From: Sulfuriflexus sp.
GTDB taxonomy: Bacteria > Pseudomonadota > Gammaproteobacteria > AKS1
Length of the DNA stretch: 64,000 nt
Assembly (NCBI GenBank): GCA_023134145.1
Contig: JAGLUW010000010.1
Coordinates: 1-64,000, forward strand
Direction: 5' to 3'
Part shown: positions 22,882 to 33,911 of the stretch, in pieces
Position numbering within the stretch: position 1 is the stretch's first letter
Layout: each line of letters begins with the position of its first letter
Made by a program: the position numbers and the translations under genes
Notes under the pieces: generated by a model
What the model saw: only the letters and a program-made list of their open reading frames with translations
Told to the model about the DNA's origin: nothing
Database searches by the model: none

Positions 22882-24003
22882 ATGACGCAGTTAGATTTTT
22901 CATCGGCAGATTATGCGCATATGTCACGCGCCCTGCAGTTGGCAAAGCGCGGCATATATAGCACCGACCCAAATCCGCGTGTTGGTTGTGTTATTGCGAA
23001 GAATGAAGAGCGTATTGGTGAAGGTTGGCATGTTCGTGCAGGAGAAGGGCATGCCGAAGTTAATGCCTTGCGTGAAGTGGGAGCGAATTCACAAGCTGCG
23101 ACGGCTTATGTAACGCTTGAACCGTGCTCGCATTTTGGACGCACGCCGCCTTGTTCACAGGCTTTGATTGATGCTGGCGTACAAAGAGTTGTTATTGCGA
23201 TGCAGGATCCAAATCCACAAGTCGCTGGACAAGGTGTGCAACAGTTACGTGATGCGGGTATTCAGGTTGAAGTCGGTTTATTAGAGCAGCAAGCAGAATC
23301 GCTCAACCCAGGTTATTTAAAACGCATGCGAGATGGGCGTCCGTGGGTTCGTTGTAAGTTAGCAATGAGTCTGGATGGCCGTACGGCGATGGCATCCGGT
23401 GAGAGTCAATGGATTACCTCGGCAGCTGCACGTGAAGATGTACACCGCTTACGCGCACGCAGCTCGGTTATTTTGACAGGCAGTGGCACGGTGACATCGG
23501 ATAATCCTTCGATGACAGCGCGAGGTGATGAGGCCGCACAGCGTAGCGAACAACCACTGCGAGTCATTGTTGATAGTGAATTAAAAGTATCGCCGCAGTC
23601 AGCGATATTCAGACAGGACGGTGTCGTAAGAATTTTTACTTTGGCTGATTGTGCAGCGAATCGTCAGAAGGCCTTACAAAATGTTGGTGCAGAAGTGGTG
23701 ATGTTACCGGCACGTGATAGCCGAGTTGATTTGAATGCGGTGATGCATGAATTGGCTGAGTCACAAATGAATGAAGTTCTAGTCGAGGCCGGTGCTGGAC
23801 TTGCCGGTGCATTACTAGAAGCAAAGTTGTTAGATGAAATTATTATTTATATGGCACCTAAGTTAATGGGCGATACAGCACGTGGTTTGTTTCAGTTACC
23901 CGGCTTAGAAAAAATGTCGCAGAGCGTGGCATTGCATATTGATGAAGTACGAAAGGTTGGTGTTGATTGGCGTTTCACGATTCGACCCGATTACGGAGTA
24001 TAG
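22882..24003 (+). CDS. ribD: Riboflavin biosynthesis deaminase/reductase RibD
   Basis: HAEVNAL, TLEPCSHFGRTPPC deaminase motif; reductase domain. Confidence 0.96.
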   Translation: MTQLDFSSADYAHMSRALQLAKRGIYSTDPNPRVGCVIAKNEERIGEGWHVRAGEGHAEVNALREVGANSQAATAYVTLEPCSHFGRTPPCSQALIDAGVQRVVIAMQDPNPQVAGQGVQQLRDAGIQVEVGLLEQQAESLNPGYLKRMRDGRPWVRCKLAMSLDGRTAMASGESQWITSAAAREDVHRLRARSSVILTGSGTVTSDNPSMTARGDEAAQRSEQPLRVIVDSELKVSPQSAIFRQDGVVRIFTLADCAANRQKALQNVGAEVVMLPARDSRVDLNAVMHELAESQMNEVLVEAGAGLAGALLEAKLLDEIIIYMAPKLMGDTARGLFQLPGLEKMSQSVALHIDEVRKVGVDWRFTIRPDYGV

Positions 24004-24009
24004 CGTTTA

Positions 24010-24681
24010 ATGTTTACAGGCATTATCCAAGCAGTTGGTTCTATCGCATCTATGCAAGACGTGGGTGGCGATAAACGTGTGCGTTTAAACACAAATGATC
24101 TGCCACTTGCTGATGTTGAACTGGGTGACAGTATTGCGGTGAGCGGTGTTTGTTTGACGGTCATTGAAAAACACAGTGATGGATTTAGTGCCGATGTGTC
24201 AGGGGAAACCTTGTCACGTACTGGCTTAGGCAACTTAAAAAAATCCTCAGCGGTCAATCTTGAAAAAGCCGTCACACCGACAACAGCATTAGGTGGTCAC
24301 TTAGTGAGTGGTCATGTGGATGGTATTGGCGAGATTATTAAACGCCAAGCCGATGCACGTTCAGTACAGTTTAGTGTGCGAGCGCCCGCAGAGTTGGCTC
24401 GTTATATTGCAGAGAAAGGTTCGATTTGTATTGATGGAATTAGTTTAACCGTCAATGCGGTTAATGGTGATGTGTTTGAATTGAATATTGTTCCACACAC
24501 CTTGACCCAAACAACAATGGATGGCTTTGATGTTGGCACCAAGATAAATCTTGAAGTCGATATTATTGCACGTTACCTAGAGCGTTTATTATTGGGTGAC
24601 CGTGCAGCAGAAAAAAACATAAGTGGTGCAGGGCTTACTCAGCAGTTTTTAGCCGAGAATGGTTTTGCAGCAGAAAGTTAA
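24010..24681 (+). CDS. ribE: Riboflavin synthase alpha subunit
   Basis: MFTGIIQAVG, duplicated lumazine-binding domains, GVCLTVIE / GISLTVNAV. Confidence 0.96.
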   Translation: MFTGIIQAVGSIASMQDVGGDKRVRLNTNDLPLADVELGDSIAVSGVCLTVIEKHSDGFSADVSGETLSRTGLGNLKKSSAVNLEKAVTPTTALGGHLVSGHVDGIGEIIKRQADARSVQFSVRAPAELARYIAEKGSICIDGISLTVNAVNGDVFELNIVPHTLTQTTMDGFDVGTKINLEVDIIARYLERLLLGDRAAEKNISGAGLTQQFLAENGFAAES

Positions 24682-24715
24682 TTATTTGTACGAACTCTAA
24701 ATGTGAAAAAAGATT

Positions 24716-25831
24716 ATGGCTTTAAGTACAACAGAAGAAATTATTGAAGACATGCGTCAGGGTAAGATGGTTATCCTCATGGATGATGAAGATCGCGAGA
24801 ACGAAGGCGATTTGATTATTCCTGCGCAAAAGGTCAGCGCAGAAGTTATTAACTTCATGGCGACATTCGGTCGTGGATTGATTTGTATGACCATGACCGA
24901 GGATCGTTGCAAGCAATTAAACTTACCATTGATGGTTGCAAATAATACCGATGCGCATGGTACAAATTTTACCGTATCAATTGAAGCGGCTAAAGATGTC
25001 ACAACAGGTATCTCTGCTGCGGATCGCTCAACAACCGTACTCGCTGCAATTGGTGACGATGCAACACCAGACGACATTGTGATGCCGGGGCATATCTTCC
25101 CACTTAAGGCACAGCCCGGTGGCGTATTAACACGCGCGGGTCATACCGAAGCAGGTTGTGATCTTGCCAAGCTTGCGGGTTGTTCAGCTTCCAGTGTGAT
25201 TGTTGAAATCTTGAATGAAGATGGCACTATGGCGCGTCGTGATGACCTTGAGATATTCGCCAAGAAGCACAATCTCAAAATGGGCACGATTGCTGATCTA
25301 ATTCATTATCGAATTGAAAATGAAAAAACCGTTGAGCGTATGGAAGAATGTAATATGCCAACGCAATATGGTGATTTTCGCTTGGTATCTTACCTTGACG
25401 CTTACGACAAAAATGTTCATATGGCATTGATATACGGTGAGCCAGAACTATCTGGGCCGGTAATGGTACGTGTACATATGCTGAATAGTCTCTGTGATTC
25501 ACTGGGTGGCAAATTTACTGATTGCAGTCATACACTAGATGCAGCAATGCAACGAATTGCCGATAACGGCTCTGGTATTGTGGTTGTACTGCGTAGCTCG
25601 AATGATTCCGATACGATTTTGCAGCACATCAAAAATTATAATCAGCAGCAGAGTGGTGTAGACTTGCAGCAGCAGACGCAAGCTCAGGGTGATTTACGAA
25701 CCTTTGGTCTTGGCGCACAAATTTTAGTTGATCTCGGTGTGAGCAATATGCAGTTACTGGGTTCAAAAGTTAAACTACATGGTCTTTCTGGTTTTGGTCT
25801 TGAAATTAGCGACTACATAAGTTTTGAATAA
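24716..25831 (+). CDS. ribB: 3,4-dihydroxy-2-butanone-4-phosphate synthase fused to a degenerate GTP cyclohydrolase II-like domain
   Basis: RibB domain MDDEDRENEGDLIIPAQ, RAGHTEAGCDLAKLAG; C-terminal RibA-like domain lacks the Zn-binding Cys set. Confidence 0.92.
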   Translation: MALSTTEEIIEDMRQGKMVILMDDEDRENEGDLIIPAQKVSAEVINFMATFGRGLICMTMTEDRCKQLNLPLMVANNTDAHGTNFTVSIEAAKDVTTGISAADRSTTVLAAIGDDATPDDIVMPGHIFPLKAQPGGVLTRAGHTEAGCDLAKLAGCSASSVIVEILNEDGTMARRDDLEIFAKKHNLKMGTIADLIHYRIENEKTVERMEECNMPTQYGDFRLVSYLDAYDKNVHMALIYGEPELSGPVMVRVHMLNSLCDSLGGKFTDCSHTLDAAMQRIADNGSGIVVVLRSSNDSDTILQHIKNYNQQQSGVDLQQQTQAQGDLRTFGLGAQILVDLGVSNMQLLGSKVKLHGLSGFGLEISDYISFE

Positions 25832-25856
25832 ATAATATTTAGCACGGGAGTTTTCC

Positions 25857-26333
25857 ATGTCAGGTGTAAATGTAATTGAAGGTGATTTGTCCATACGCAG
25901 TGCACGATTTGCATTGGTAGCGAGTCGCTTTAACGATTTTATTGTTAAGGCCTTAGTTGATGGTGCGATTCATACACTAAAACAACATGGTGCTGCAGAT
26001 AAAGATATTGATGTAGTCTGGGTTCCTGGCGCACATGAAATTCCTTTAGCGGCACAGAAGTTAGCAGGCACAGGTCGCTATGATGGTATTATCGCCCTAG
26101 GCGCAGTGATTCGTGGTGCGACACCACACTTTGATTTTGTTGCTGGCGAATGTTCAAAAGGTCTTGCTGGCGTGAGCATGCAAAGCGGTTTACCAGTAGG
26201 TTTCGGTGTGCTAACAGTTGAGAGCATTGAACAAGCGATTGAACGTGCGGGTACTAAGGCCGGTAACAAAGGTGGCGAAGCTGCTATGTCTGTTATTGAA
26301 ATGGTTAATTTGTTACGTGAACTTGATAAATGA
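25857..26333 (+). CDS. ribH: 6,7-dimethyl-8-ribityllumazine synthase
   Basis: [52 protein letters not shown]. Confidence 0.97.
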   Translation: MSGVNVIEGDLSIRSARFALVASRFNDFIVKALVDGAIHTLKQHGAADKDIDVVWVPGAHEIPLAAQKLAGTGRYDGIIALGAVIRGATPHFDFVAGECSKGLAGVSMQSGLPVGFGVLTVESIEQAIERAGTKAGNKGGEAAMSVIEMVNLLRELDK

Positions 26334-26367
26334 AACTAAGACTTAATAATTGTCACGGGAGTCTGTC

Positions 26368-26814
26368 GTGAGTAATGCGCGCACTAAAGCGAGACGTAAT
26401 GTAGTGCAAGCATTGTATCAATGGCAGTTGTCAGGGGGGAATCTCGCGGATATTCAAGCGCAATTCTTATCTGAATACGATATGAAAAAGGTAGACGTTG
26501 AGTACTTTAAAGAACTCTTCCGTCAGGTACCGTTGCACTTACATGAACTAGATGATCATTTACTACCCTTTCTTGATCGTCCAGTTGATGAAGTTGATCC
26601 TGTTGAGCGAGCGGTTTTACGACTCGCAACCTACGAATTGGAATTTTGCTTAGATGTTCCTTATCGTGTTGTCATTAATGAATCGGTAGAGTTAGCAAAA
26701 CGTTTTGGTGCCGAGCATGGACACAAGTACGTTAATGGTGTTGTTGATCAGGTTGCAAAGAAATTGCGAGCTGTTGAAATGAAGTCAGCTGATGGTAGTA
26801 AAGGCGAGGCCTAA
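26368..26814 (+). CDS. nusB: Transcription antitermination factor NusB
   Basis: ARRNVVQALYQWQLSG, NGVVDQVAKKLR; GTG start with GGGAG RBS (track start 26350). Confidence 0.94.
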   Translation: MSNARTKARRNVVQALYQWQLSGGNLADIQAQFLSEYDMKKVDVEYFKELFRQVPLHLHELDDHLLPFLDRPVDEVDPVERAVLRLATYELEFCLDVPYRVVINESVELAKRFGAEHGHKYVNGVVDQVAKKLRAVEMKSADGSKGEA

Positions 26815-26821
26815 CTATCGT

Positions 26822-27796
26822 ATGGCATCAGGCGAATTTAGTTTAATTAATAATTATTTTAATCGCCAATCTACATCGCGTGATGATGTTCGCTTAGGTA
26901 TTGGCGATGATGCTGCGGTATTACAAGTAGCATCAAATGAACAATTAGTTGTAACTACCGACACCCTTGTTGAGGGTGTTCATTTCCCGAAGAACACGTC
27001 CCCTTTTGATATCGCTTATAAATTAATGGCCGTTAATTTAAGTGATCTTGCCGCAATGGGCGCAGAACCTCGTTGGGCTTCTTTAGCCTTGACCTTACCC
27101 GAAGTAAATGACGATTGGTTAGAACAATTTTCTACTGGGTTATTTAAGTTAGCGAATAAATATAATGTTCAGTTAGTTGGTGGTGATACCACACGAGGGC
27201 CATTAACACTTAGTTTGACGCTACATGGTGTAGTGGAATCAGAAAAGTTCTTACAACGCAGTACTGCGCAAGTAGACGATGCCATTGTTGTTTCCGGTCA
27301 ACTTGGTGATGCGGGTTTGGCATTAAAAAAATTACTAGCGAATAAAGAGCCTTCAGCTGAATTATTAGCGTGTTTAAATCGACCAACGCCACGAGTTGAA
27401 TTAGGGCTGTCGCTTGTCGGTGTAGCACATGCTGCAATTGATATTTCAGATGGTTTACTTGCAGATCTAGGTCATATCCTAATGGCGAGTGGTCGAGGTG
27501 CTGAGTTACAACTTAAAGACTTGCCAATATCTGACGCGGTAAAGCAATTCACTTTGACAGGTGATTGGTCATTACCGTTGGCTGCGGGTGATGATTATGA
27601 ATTATGTTTTACGATCCCTGAATTGTCTTTGGCACAATTAAAAACAGATGACATTGCATTAACGCGTATTGGCACGGTAACTAAGGGTTCAGGTATTCGT
27701 TGCTTAACCGAAAATGGCGAACAAATAAACTTAACAGGATCGGGTTATGAACACTTTTCTGACACTGAATCACCTAAAGTAGAGTCAACATCATGA
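26822..27796 (+). CDS. thiL: Thiamine-monophosphate kinase
   Basis: GEFSLINNYF, GIGDDAAVL, DTLVEGVHF, NLSDLAAMGAEPRW, GDTTRGP; start at internal Met preferred over the track start. Confidence 0.94.
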   Translation: MASGEFSLINNYFNRQSTSRDDVRLGIGDDAAVLQVASNEQLVVTTDTLVEGVHFPKNTSPFDIAYKLMAVNLSDLAAMGAEPRWASLALTLPEVNDDWLEQFSTGLFKLANKYNVQLVGGDTTRGPLTLSLTLHGVVESEKFLQRSTAQVDDAIVVSGQLGDAGLALKKLLANKEPSAELLACLNRPTPRVELGLSLVGVAHAAIDISDGLLADLGHILMASGRGAELQLKDLPISDAVKQFTLTGDWSLPLAAGDDYELCFTIPELSLAQLKTDDIALTRIGTVTKGSGIRCLTENGEQINLTGSGYEHFSDTESPKVESTS

Positions 27797-28275
27797 AGCC
27801 TGCACCACTCCCGTCATCTATATGGACTGATCCACTTATGTTATTGGCTTGTGGTTTAGGTAGTGGAGCAGCGCGTTTTGCGCCTGGCACGTTTGGTACT
27901 TTGGTCGCTATTCCGCTGTATTGGTTTATGCAGCCGTTGTCTGCGTTGTATTACGGCCTCATTACAATAGTGTTATTTTTTATCGGCATTGGTCTATGTG
28001 GTTATGCGGCGAGAAAACTCAATGTGCACGATCACCCTGGTATTGTCTGGGATGAGATTGTCGGTTACCTGATCACCATGTTTATGGCTCCGACAGGTTT
28101 GTTATGGATAATCGTTGGTTTTGCGTTGTTTCGCTTATTCGATATTTGGAAACCATGGCCTATCGGCTGGTTGGATGCGAAGGTATCCGGTGGTTTTGGC
28201 ATTATGATCGATGATGTACTTGCCGGTGTCTATGCTGCAGGACTATTACAATTACTGGTTTTTCTGTTACCTTGA
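27793..28275 (+). CDS. pgpA: Phosphatidylglycerophosphatase A
   Basis: GSGAARFAPGTFGTLVAIPLYW, HDHPGIVWDEIVGYLITM; ATGA overlap with thiL. Confidence 0.95.
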   Translation: MKPAPLPSSIWTDPLMLLACGLGSGAARFAPGTFGTLVAIPLYWFMQPLSALYYGLITIVLFFIGIGLCGYAARKLNVHDHPGIVWDEIVGYLITMFMAPTGLLWIIVGFALFRLFDIWKPWPIGWLDAKVSGGFGIMIDDVLAGVYAAGLLQLLVFLLP

Positions 28276-28343
28276 TTAGTGTTGAACGTTAATCATCAAC
28301 TACGGTCAGAACTTAGTGAGTCTGATCGATAAGGGGACATGTA

Positions 28344-28745
28344 GTGAAGCGTTTTTTTCTAGCAATGATAACTGGATTGGCATTAGGTTTAGCGCCTCAG
28401 GCACATGCCGGTGAGGTTGAGATAGTTAATGTTTATCTAAACGAAACCGATTCTGGTTGGAGTGCCGATGTCACATTAAAGCATGCGGATAGTGGCTGGG
28501 AACATTATGCAGATGCATGGCGTGTTGTTGATGGTGCAGGGCATCTTCTTAAGACGCGTGTTTTATATCATCCTCATGTTAATGAACAACCTTTTACGCG
28601 AAGTCTTTCCGGTATACCCATCCCGGCCGGTACGGATGTGGTTTATGTTGAAGCACATGATAAGCGACACGGTTGGAGTAGTCAGCGAGTTAAAGTTGAC
28701 CTGACTCGTTCAAGTGGCGACAGATATCATATAAGAAGAAAATAA
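28344..28745 (+). CDS. Exported conserved hypothetical protein
   Basis: Signal peptide MKRFFLAMITGLALGLAPQAHAG; intact 133 aa ORF. Confidence 0.75.
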   Translation: MKRFFLAMITGLALGLAPQAHAGEVEIVNVYLNETDSGWSADVTLKHADSGWEHYADAWRVVDGAGHLLKTRVLYHPHVNEQPFTRSLSGIPIPAGTDVVYVEAHDKRHGWSSQRVKVDLTRSSGDRYHIRRK

Positions 28746-28752
28746 TTTCATC

Positions 28753-29406
28753 ATGAAACGGTCCAAATTGACTCACTTTATTTTAAGTCTTTGTTTATTT
28801 GCTTTTGCAGGTGAAGCCCTTGCCATTGATATTTCTGTACTGGGTTTATTCCGTAACAAAGCCATTGTTAAAATTGATGGCAAGCAACGCATATTAAAAT
28901 TAGGCAAGGCCTCGCCAGAAGGTGTGTTGTTAATTTCATCAAACAGCGATGAAGCCGTTCTGGAAATTGATGGTGTGCAAAACAGCTATCGTCTCGGTAA
29001 TCATATTGGTTCAACATTTAAGCGAGATGCACAGCCCGAAGTTTCTATCTATAAAGATGAGCTGGGTATGTTTACTGCGGTCGGTAGTATTAATAATTTT
29101 CCAGTGAACTTTCTAGTCGATACGGGAGCCACTTACATTGCAATGAACAAGAACGAGGCTCGCCGGCTTGGGATTGATTTTCGTCAATACGGGAAACGTG
29201 GTTATGCGAATACTGCAAATGGCGTGGCGAAAACATGGAATATCGTGTTAAGCAGGGTAACGGTTGGTGATGTTACCCTGAATAACGTCAATGCATCTGT
29301 CATTGACAGCGATAGCCCTCGTGAGATTCTGCTTGGAATGTCTTTTCTTGGCCAGCTTGAAATGAAGAACGAAGGCTCTGCACTTAAGTTGAAGAAAAAA
29401 TTCTAA
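28753..29406 (+). CDS. Retropepsin-like aspartic protease (TIGR02281-type clan AA)
   Basis: Signal peptide; [13 protein letters not shown] active-site motif, [13 protein letters not shown]. Confidence 0.88.
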   Translation: MKRSKLTHFILSLCLFAFAGEALAIDISVLGLFRNKAIVKIDGKQRILKLGKASPEGVLLISSNSDEAVLEIDGVQNSYRLGNHIGSTFKRDAQPEVSIYKDELGMFTAVGSINNFPVNFLVDTGATYIAMNKNEARRLGIDFRQYGKRGYANTANGVAKTWNIVLSRVTVGDVTLNNVNASVIDSDSPREILLGMSFLGQLEMKNEGSALKLKKKF

Positions 29407-30209
29407 GCTTGGCTTTTATCTTTGCTGATTAATGCGTAAGCAGAGTGGTTATGAATGGATTCAAAGTTCTCTGACTCTACAGTATAAGCCGTAACACAAT
29501 CATTACTGTTTAACTGTGCTGCAACGTCACGCACCATGTCTTCAACAAATTTCGGATTGTTATAGGCTTCTTCGGTTACATGTTTTTCATCGGGGCGTTT
29601 TAATAAACCATAAAGTTGGCAAGACGCTTCTTTTTCAACAAGATCGATAATGTCTTCAATCCAAATAAAACCAGATGTTTTAACAGAAACTGTGACGTGT
29701 GAACGTTGGTTGTGCGCACCGTAGTCTGAAATCTTTTTCGAGCAAGGACAAAGACTCGTAACAGGAACAACAACCTTAACAGTAAGCGCTGGATTGTTGT
29801 CACTGATCTCGCCAATGAAAGTTACATCGTAATCAAGCAGACTTTCTACGCCCGACACAGGTGCTTTCTTATTCATGAAATAAGGGAAGCTCATTTCAAT
29901 ATGGCCTGAGTTGGCATCGAGTCGTTCAATCATTTCAGTCATCATTTCTTTAAATGACTTAACAGTTAACTCACGTTCGTGTTGATTAAGAATCTCAACA
30001 AAGCGTGACATGTGCGTGCCTTTGAAATTATGTGGCAGGTTAACGTACATGTTGAAGTTAGCAATAACATGCTGCTTGCCACCGCTGCGATCATTAACAA
30101 CGACAGGATGACGAATATCCTTAATGCCTACTTTGTCAATCGCGATATGACGCGTATCTTCCGTGTTTTGAACATCAGCAATTTCAGTGTTTGTGGTGCT
30201 GGTAGTCAT
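29403..30209 (-). CDS. folE2: GTP cyclohydrolase FolE2 (type IB)
   Basis: [25 protein letters not shown], characteristic of COG1469. Confidence 0.96.
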   Translation of the reverse strand: MTTSTTNTEIADVQNTEDTRHIAIDKVGIKDIRHPVVVNDRSGGKQHVIANFNMYVNLPHNFKGTHMSRFVEILNQHERELTVKSFKEMMTEMIERLDANSGHIEMSFPYFMNKKAPVSGVESLLDYDVTFIGEISDNNPALTVKVVVPVTSLCPCSKKISDYGAHNQRSHVTVSVKTSGFIWIEDIIDLVEKEASCQLYGLLKRPDEKHVTEEAYNNPKFVEDMVRDVAAQLNSNDCVTAYTVESENFESIHNHSAYALISKDKSQA

Positions 30210-30214
30210 GCTAC

Positions 30215-30595
30215 TTATCCCTCAGTATATTTTACACAGGCGCGTTCTGTTTCCCATAGGGTGAGTGCGCTAACCTGTATGTGTTCGTTATTTAATTTTT
30301 TACTTAGGCCTTGGTATAACCAGGCCGCAATATTTTCGGCAGTAGGATTAATACTGTCGAACGGCTCAATCTCGTTTAAGTAACGATGATCCAGCGTGTC
30401 GGTTAATTCCTTTACTGCATGTTTAATCTTCTTAAAGTCGATACCCATGCCAACATTGTCTAGTTGCGTAGTGATGACTTCGGCTTCTACCTTCCAGTTA
30501 TGACCATGCATGCGACTACAGGCTCCAGGGTAATCCCGAAGGGTATGCGCCGAGGCGAAATCGGAAACAACTTTAAGCGTATAGCGGGGGCTCAT
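30215..30595 (-). CDS. queD: 6-pyruvoyltetrahydropterin synthase / QueD family
   Basis: [47 protein letters not shown]; start taken at MSPRYTLKV. Confidence 0.92.
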   Translation of the reverse strand: MSPRYTLKVVSDFASAHTLRDYPGACSRMHGHNWKVEAEVITTQLDNVGMGIDFKKIKHAVKELTDTLDHRYLNEIEPFDSINPTAENIAAWLYQGLSKKLNNEHIQVSALTLWETERACVKYTEG

Positions 30596-30624
30596 TACTA
30601 TAACCTGACTAAAATGCTGGGGGA

Positions 30625-32520
30625 TTATTTTACGCGTACTGGCCGAGACACGCAATCCGCATCTTCCAGTCGGTTTTCGACGGCGCGGATTATAGCACTG
30701 GAATCGAGTCCACAGGCACTTAATAGAGCATTTCGATCACCATGGTCGACAAATTTGTCGGGTAGGCCAAGCTGTAACAGTGGCATGGTAATACCCTGAG
30801 CCGTGAGGGATTCTTGTATCGCGCTGCCTGCACCACCGGCTATTACATTCTCTTCGATACTGACGAGTAGATCATGAGATGCGGCAAGGCTAGCGATAAG
30901 CGCATCATCAATAGGCTTAACAAAGCGCATATTGGCCACAGTGGCGTCCAATGTTTCGGCGGCAATAGAGGCTTCTGCCAATGGGCTACCGAATACGAGT
31001 AACGCAATCTTACTGCCTTGGCGTGTAACCAAACCTTTGCCAATCGGCAGGGTAGAAAAGTCTTTACTGACTTGTGCGCCTATACCGGTGCCACGTGGAT
31101 AACGAACTGCGGCAGGGCCATTATGCTGGTAGCCCGTGCTAAGCATCTTGCGACACTCATCCTCATCTGTTGGCGTCATAACCACCATATTAGGAATGCA
31201 GCGAAGGTAACTCAAATCGAACATACCGGCATGAGTTGGGCCATCAGGGCCGACTAAACCCGCACGGTCGATAGCGAACAATACAGGTAGATTCTGGATA
31301 GCAACATCGTGAATCAGTTGGTCATAGGCACGTTGCAAGAAGGTAGAGTAAATAGCTACAACGGGCTTAACACCTTCACAAGCAAGGCCGGCGGCGAGTG
31401 TCACGCTGTGCTGTTCTGCGATACCCACATCGATATATTGTTCGGGGAATTGTTCTGCGAACTCAACCATACCCGAGCCTTCACGCATAGCCGGTGTAAT
31501 GGCCATGAGGAGCTTATCTTGTTTGGCCAAGTCGCATAACCATTGACCAAAGACTTGCGTATAGGTTGGGCCGCTACCCGGTTTTGATAATGTTTCACCA
31601 CTCTCTAGATCAAACTTAGAAACGCCGTGGAAGCCACAAGGATTGTCTTCAGCAGGGGCGTAGCCTTTGCCTTTCTGTGTAACAATGTGCAGGAATTGTG
31701 GGCCTGGTAGCTCTCTGAGGTTGCGTAAGGTCTTAACTAGCGTTGGCAGGTCATGACCATCAATAGGGCCAATGTAGTTAAAACCAAGCTCTTCAAATAA
31801 GGTACCGGGAACGACCATACCCTTTACATGTTCTTCTGCACGACGGGCAAGTTCCCAAACGGGAGGAATGGTGCTGAGTACTTTTTTACTGCCTTCGCGC
31901 ATACCAGAATAAAGCTTTCCGGATAAAACGCGTGCTAGATAATTTGACAGGCCGCCGACATTGGGCGAAATCGACATGTCGTTGTCATTAAGAATAACCA
32001 ATAGGTTGGCGTCGAGGTCGCCTGCATGATTAAGTGCTTCGAAGGCCATGCCTGCGGTCATAGCGCCATCACCAATAATGGCACAAGCGCGTTTATCACT
32101 GCCAGTTTGCTTAGAGGCGAGTGCCATACCGAGTGCGGCACTGATTGATGTGCTGGAATGCCCTACACCAAAGCTGTCGTATTCACTTTCGCTGCGTTTA
32201 GGGAAACCGGCTAGGCCATCTTCCTGACGAATAGTCGACATAGCTTCACGACGACCCGTTAATATTTTATGGATATAACTCTGATGACCCACATCCCAAA
32301 CCAACTGGTCATGGGGAGTTTGAAAAACGTAATGCAGGGCAACCGTTAGTTCAACGGTGCCAAGATTGGCGGCAAGATGGCCACCCGTACGACTGACTGT
32401 TTCAATGAGATAACTACGCGCTTCATCGGCAAGTTGACGTAATTGTGACTCTGCTAATTCACGCAGATCACTCGGATCGTCAATTTGGCTCAATAATGGG
32501 TAGTTTTCGGTCGTAGTCAT
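30625..32520 (-). CDS. dxs: 1-deoxy-D-xylulose-5-phosphate synthase
   Basis: [50 protein letters not shown]. Confidence 0.98.
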   Translation of the reverse strand: MTTTENYPLLSQIDDPSDLRELAESQLRQLADEARSYLIETVSRTGGHLAANLGTVELTVALHYVFQTPHDQLVWDVGHQSYIHKILTGRREAMSTIRQEDGLAGFPKRSESEYDSFGVGHSSTSISAALGMALASKQTGSDKRACAIIGDGAMTAGMAFEALNHAGDLDANLLVILNDNDMSISPNVGGLSNYLARVLSGKLYSGMREGSKKVLSTIPPVWELARRAEEHVKGMVVPGTLFEELGFNYIGPIDGHDLPTLVKTLRNLRELPGPQFLHIVTQKGKGYAPAEDNPCGFHGVSKFDLESGETLSKPGSGPTYTQVFGQWLCDLAKQDKLLMAITPAMREGSGMVEFAEQFPEQYIDVGIAEQHSVTLAAGLACEGVKPVVAIYSTFLQRAYDQLIHDVAIQNLPVLFAIDRAGLVGPDGPTHAGMFDLSYLRCIPNMVVMTPTDEDECRKMLSTGYQHNGPAAVRYPRGTGIGAQVSKDFSTLPIGKGLVTRQGSKIALLVFGSPLAEASIAAETLDATVANMRFVKPIDDALIASLAASHDLLVSIEENVIAGGAGSAIQESLTAQGITMPLLQLGLPDKFVDHGDRNALLSACGLDSSAIIRAVENRLEDADCVSRPVRVK

Positions 32521-32632
32521 TATGATTCAGGGCATTTACGGGTCGGCAATGATCGGTCTTTGTCAGCGAACATGCAAGGAAATTGTCACTTTAAAGGTGA
32601 CTCATTGGGATTTAATCGGCGTTCATCGAGAT

Positions 32633-33532
32633 TTAGTGGCCACGTTCAATAATATAGCTGGATAACCAGCTTAGAGGTTCTGATTTTTCACCAATAATAT
32701 CAATAGCTTGAGTTGCGTCTTGGTGGAGTTCGTTGGCCCAACGTTTGGATTCGCTCATGCCTAATAAAGAGGGATAAGTTGATTTGTCACGCGCGATATC
32801 GGCACCTTGGGGTTTACCCAGTGTTTCTGTGTCGGCTTCAATATCGAGGATATCGTCACGGATTTGGAATGACAGGCCAATACACTTGGCATATTTGTCG
32901 AGTGCCTTTTGGTGGCTTAGTGGGCAGTCACCGGATAATGTTGCCAATTCAACACTGGCGCGGATAAGTGCACCTGTTTTATGAATATGCATATTCTCGA
33001 GTTCAGCAAGTGTGAGCGTTTTGCCTTCACTGGCAAGGTCGATGGCCTGACCACCAGCCATACCGCGTGAGCCAATGGCTTGGGCAAGGCATGTGACCAT
33101 TTGCAGGCGTTTATGATCGCTGGATTGTATCGCTGGATCATGGGCCAAAATATGAAAAGCCAATGAATGCAAAGCATCGCCCGCCAATACCGCAGTTGCT
33201 TCATCAAATCGTCGATGGCAAGTGGGTTTACCGCGGCGCAAATCATCATCATCCATGGCAGGAAGATCATCATGGATAAGTGAATAGGCATGAATAATCT
33301 CAACCGCACAGGCAGGACCATCGAGTGCCTCGGGCGCAATATCCAGAGCTTCGCCGACCATATAAACAAGTACCGCCCGAACACGTTTGCCGCCATTCAA
33401 TACGCTATAGCGCATGGCTGCATGAAGCTCTTCTGGCAAGATGTTTTCAGCAGGCAGCCAGTGGCTGAGCATTTTCTCGACGCGCTGTTGAGATTCTTTT
33501 ATCAGCGCTTGTAGGGGTAAATTATCAGTCAC
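32633..33532 (-). CDS. ispA: Polyprenyl synthetase (farnesyl diphosphate synthase)
   Basis: GGKRVRAVLVYMVGEAL, LIHDDLPAMDDDDLRRGKPTCH, FQIRDDILD; GTG start overlapping the xseB stop, ORF track start 33568 is an alternative. Confidence 0.95.
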   Translation of the reverse strand: MTDNLPLQALIKESQQRVEKMLSHWLPAENILPEELHAAMRYSVLNGGKRVRAVLVYMVGEALDIAPEALDGPACAVEIIHAYSLIHDDLPAMDDDDLRRGKPTCHRRFDEATAVLAGDALHSLAFHILAHDPAIQSSDHKRLQMVTCLAQAIGSRGMAGGQAIDLASEGKTLTLAELENMHIHKTGALIRASVELATLSGDCPLSHQKALDKYAKCIGLSFQIRDDILDIEADTETLGKPQGADIARDKSTYPSLLGMSESKRWANELHQDATQAIDIIGEKSEPLSWLSSYIIERGH

Positions 33533-33776
33533 CGTCGTTAAAGGTCTCTGGTTCGGCTTCGTTGCCATCTTGTTTCAACAGAATTTGCACTTTTTGTTCA
33601 GCATCTGAAAGTGACTGACGACAAGCACGCGTGAGGGCGATGCCACGCTCAAAATCTTGTAGGGCATCTTCGAGTTTGGTCTCACCTTGTTCCATTCGTT
33701 CGACTAATGACTCGAGTTCAGCCATTGAGGTTTCGAAATCGTCTGAGACGGCTTTTTTATCAGATTTTTTTGGCAT
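33525..33776 (-). CDS. xseB: Exodeoxyribonuclease VII small subunit
   Basis: FETSMAELESLVERMEQGETKLEDALQDFERGIALTRACRQSLSDAEQKVQ. Confidence 0.96.
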   Translation of the reverse strand: MPKKSDKKAVSDDFETSMAELESLVERMEQGETKLEDALQDFERGIALTRACRQSLSDAEQKVQILLKQDGNEAEPETFNDGD

Positions 33777-33911
33777 AATTTAGCCTTTCCATTTTGCGGC
33801 AGAGCGCATATTCTCTTGTATCGCGCGTACGTTACAGCAGCGTGGCTGGTAGCGTCAAATTAAGGGGCTATATAGATCTCCTGTACTTGACAGTTTTTGA
33901 TGAAACGCGTA

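Noticed and set aside
22858-24715. Possible FMN riboswitch in the rib operon
   Set aside because: Intergenic gaps before ribD, ribE and ribB are too short and lack the conserved RFN element sequence.
32585-32601. GTCAC-TTTAAAG-GTGAC inverted repeat between ispA and dxs
   Set aside because: Five-bp arms only; insufficient to call an operator without comparative data.
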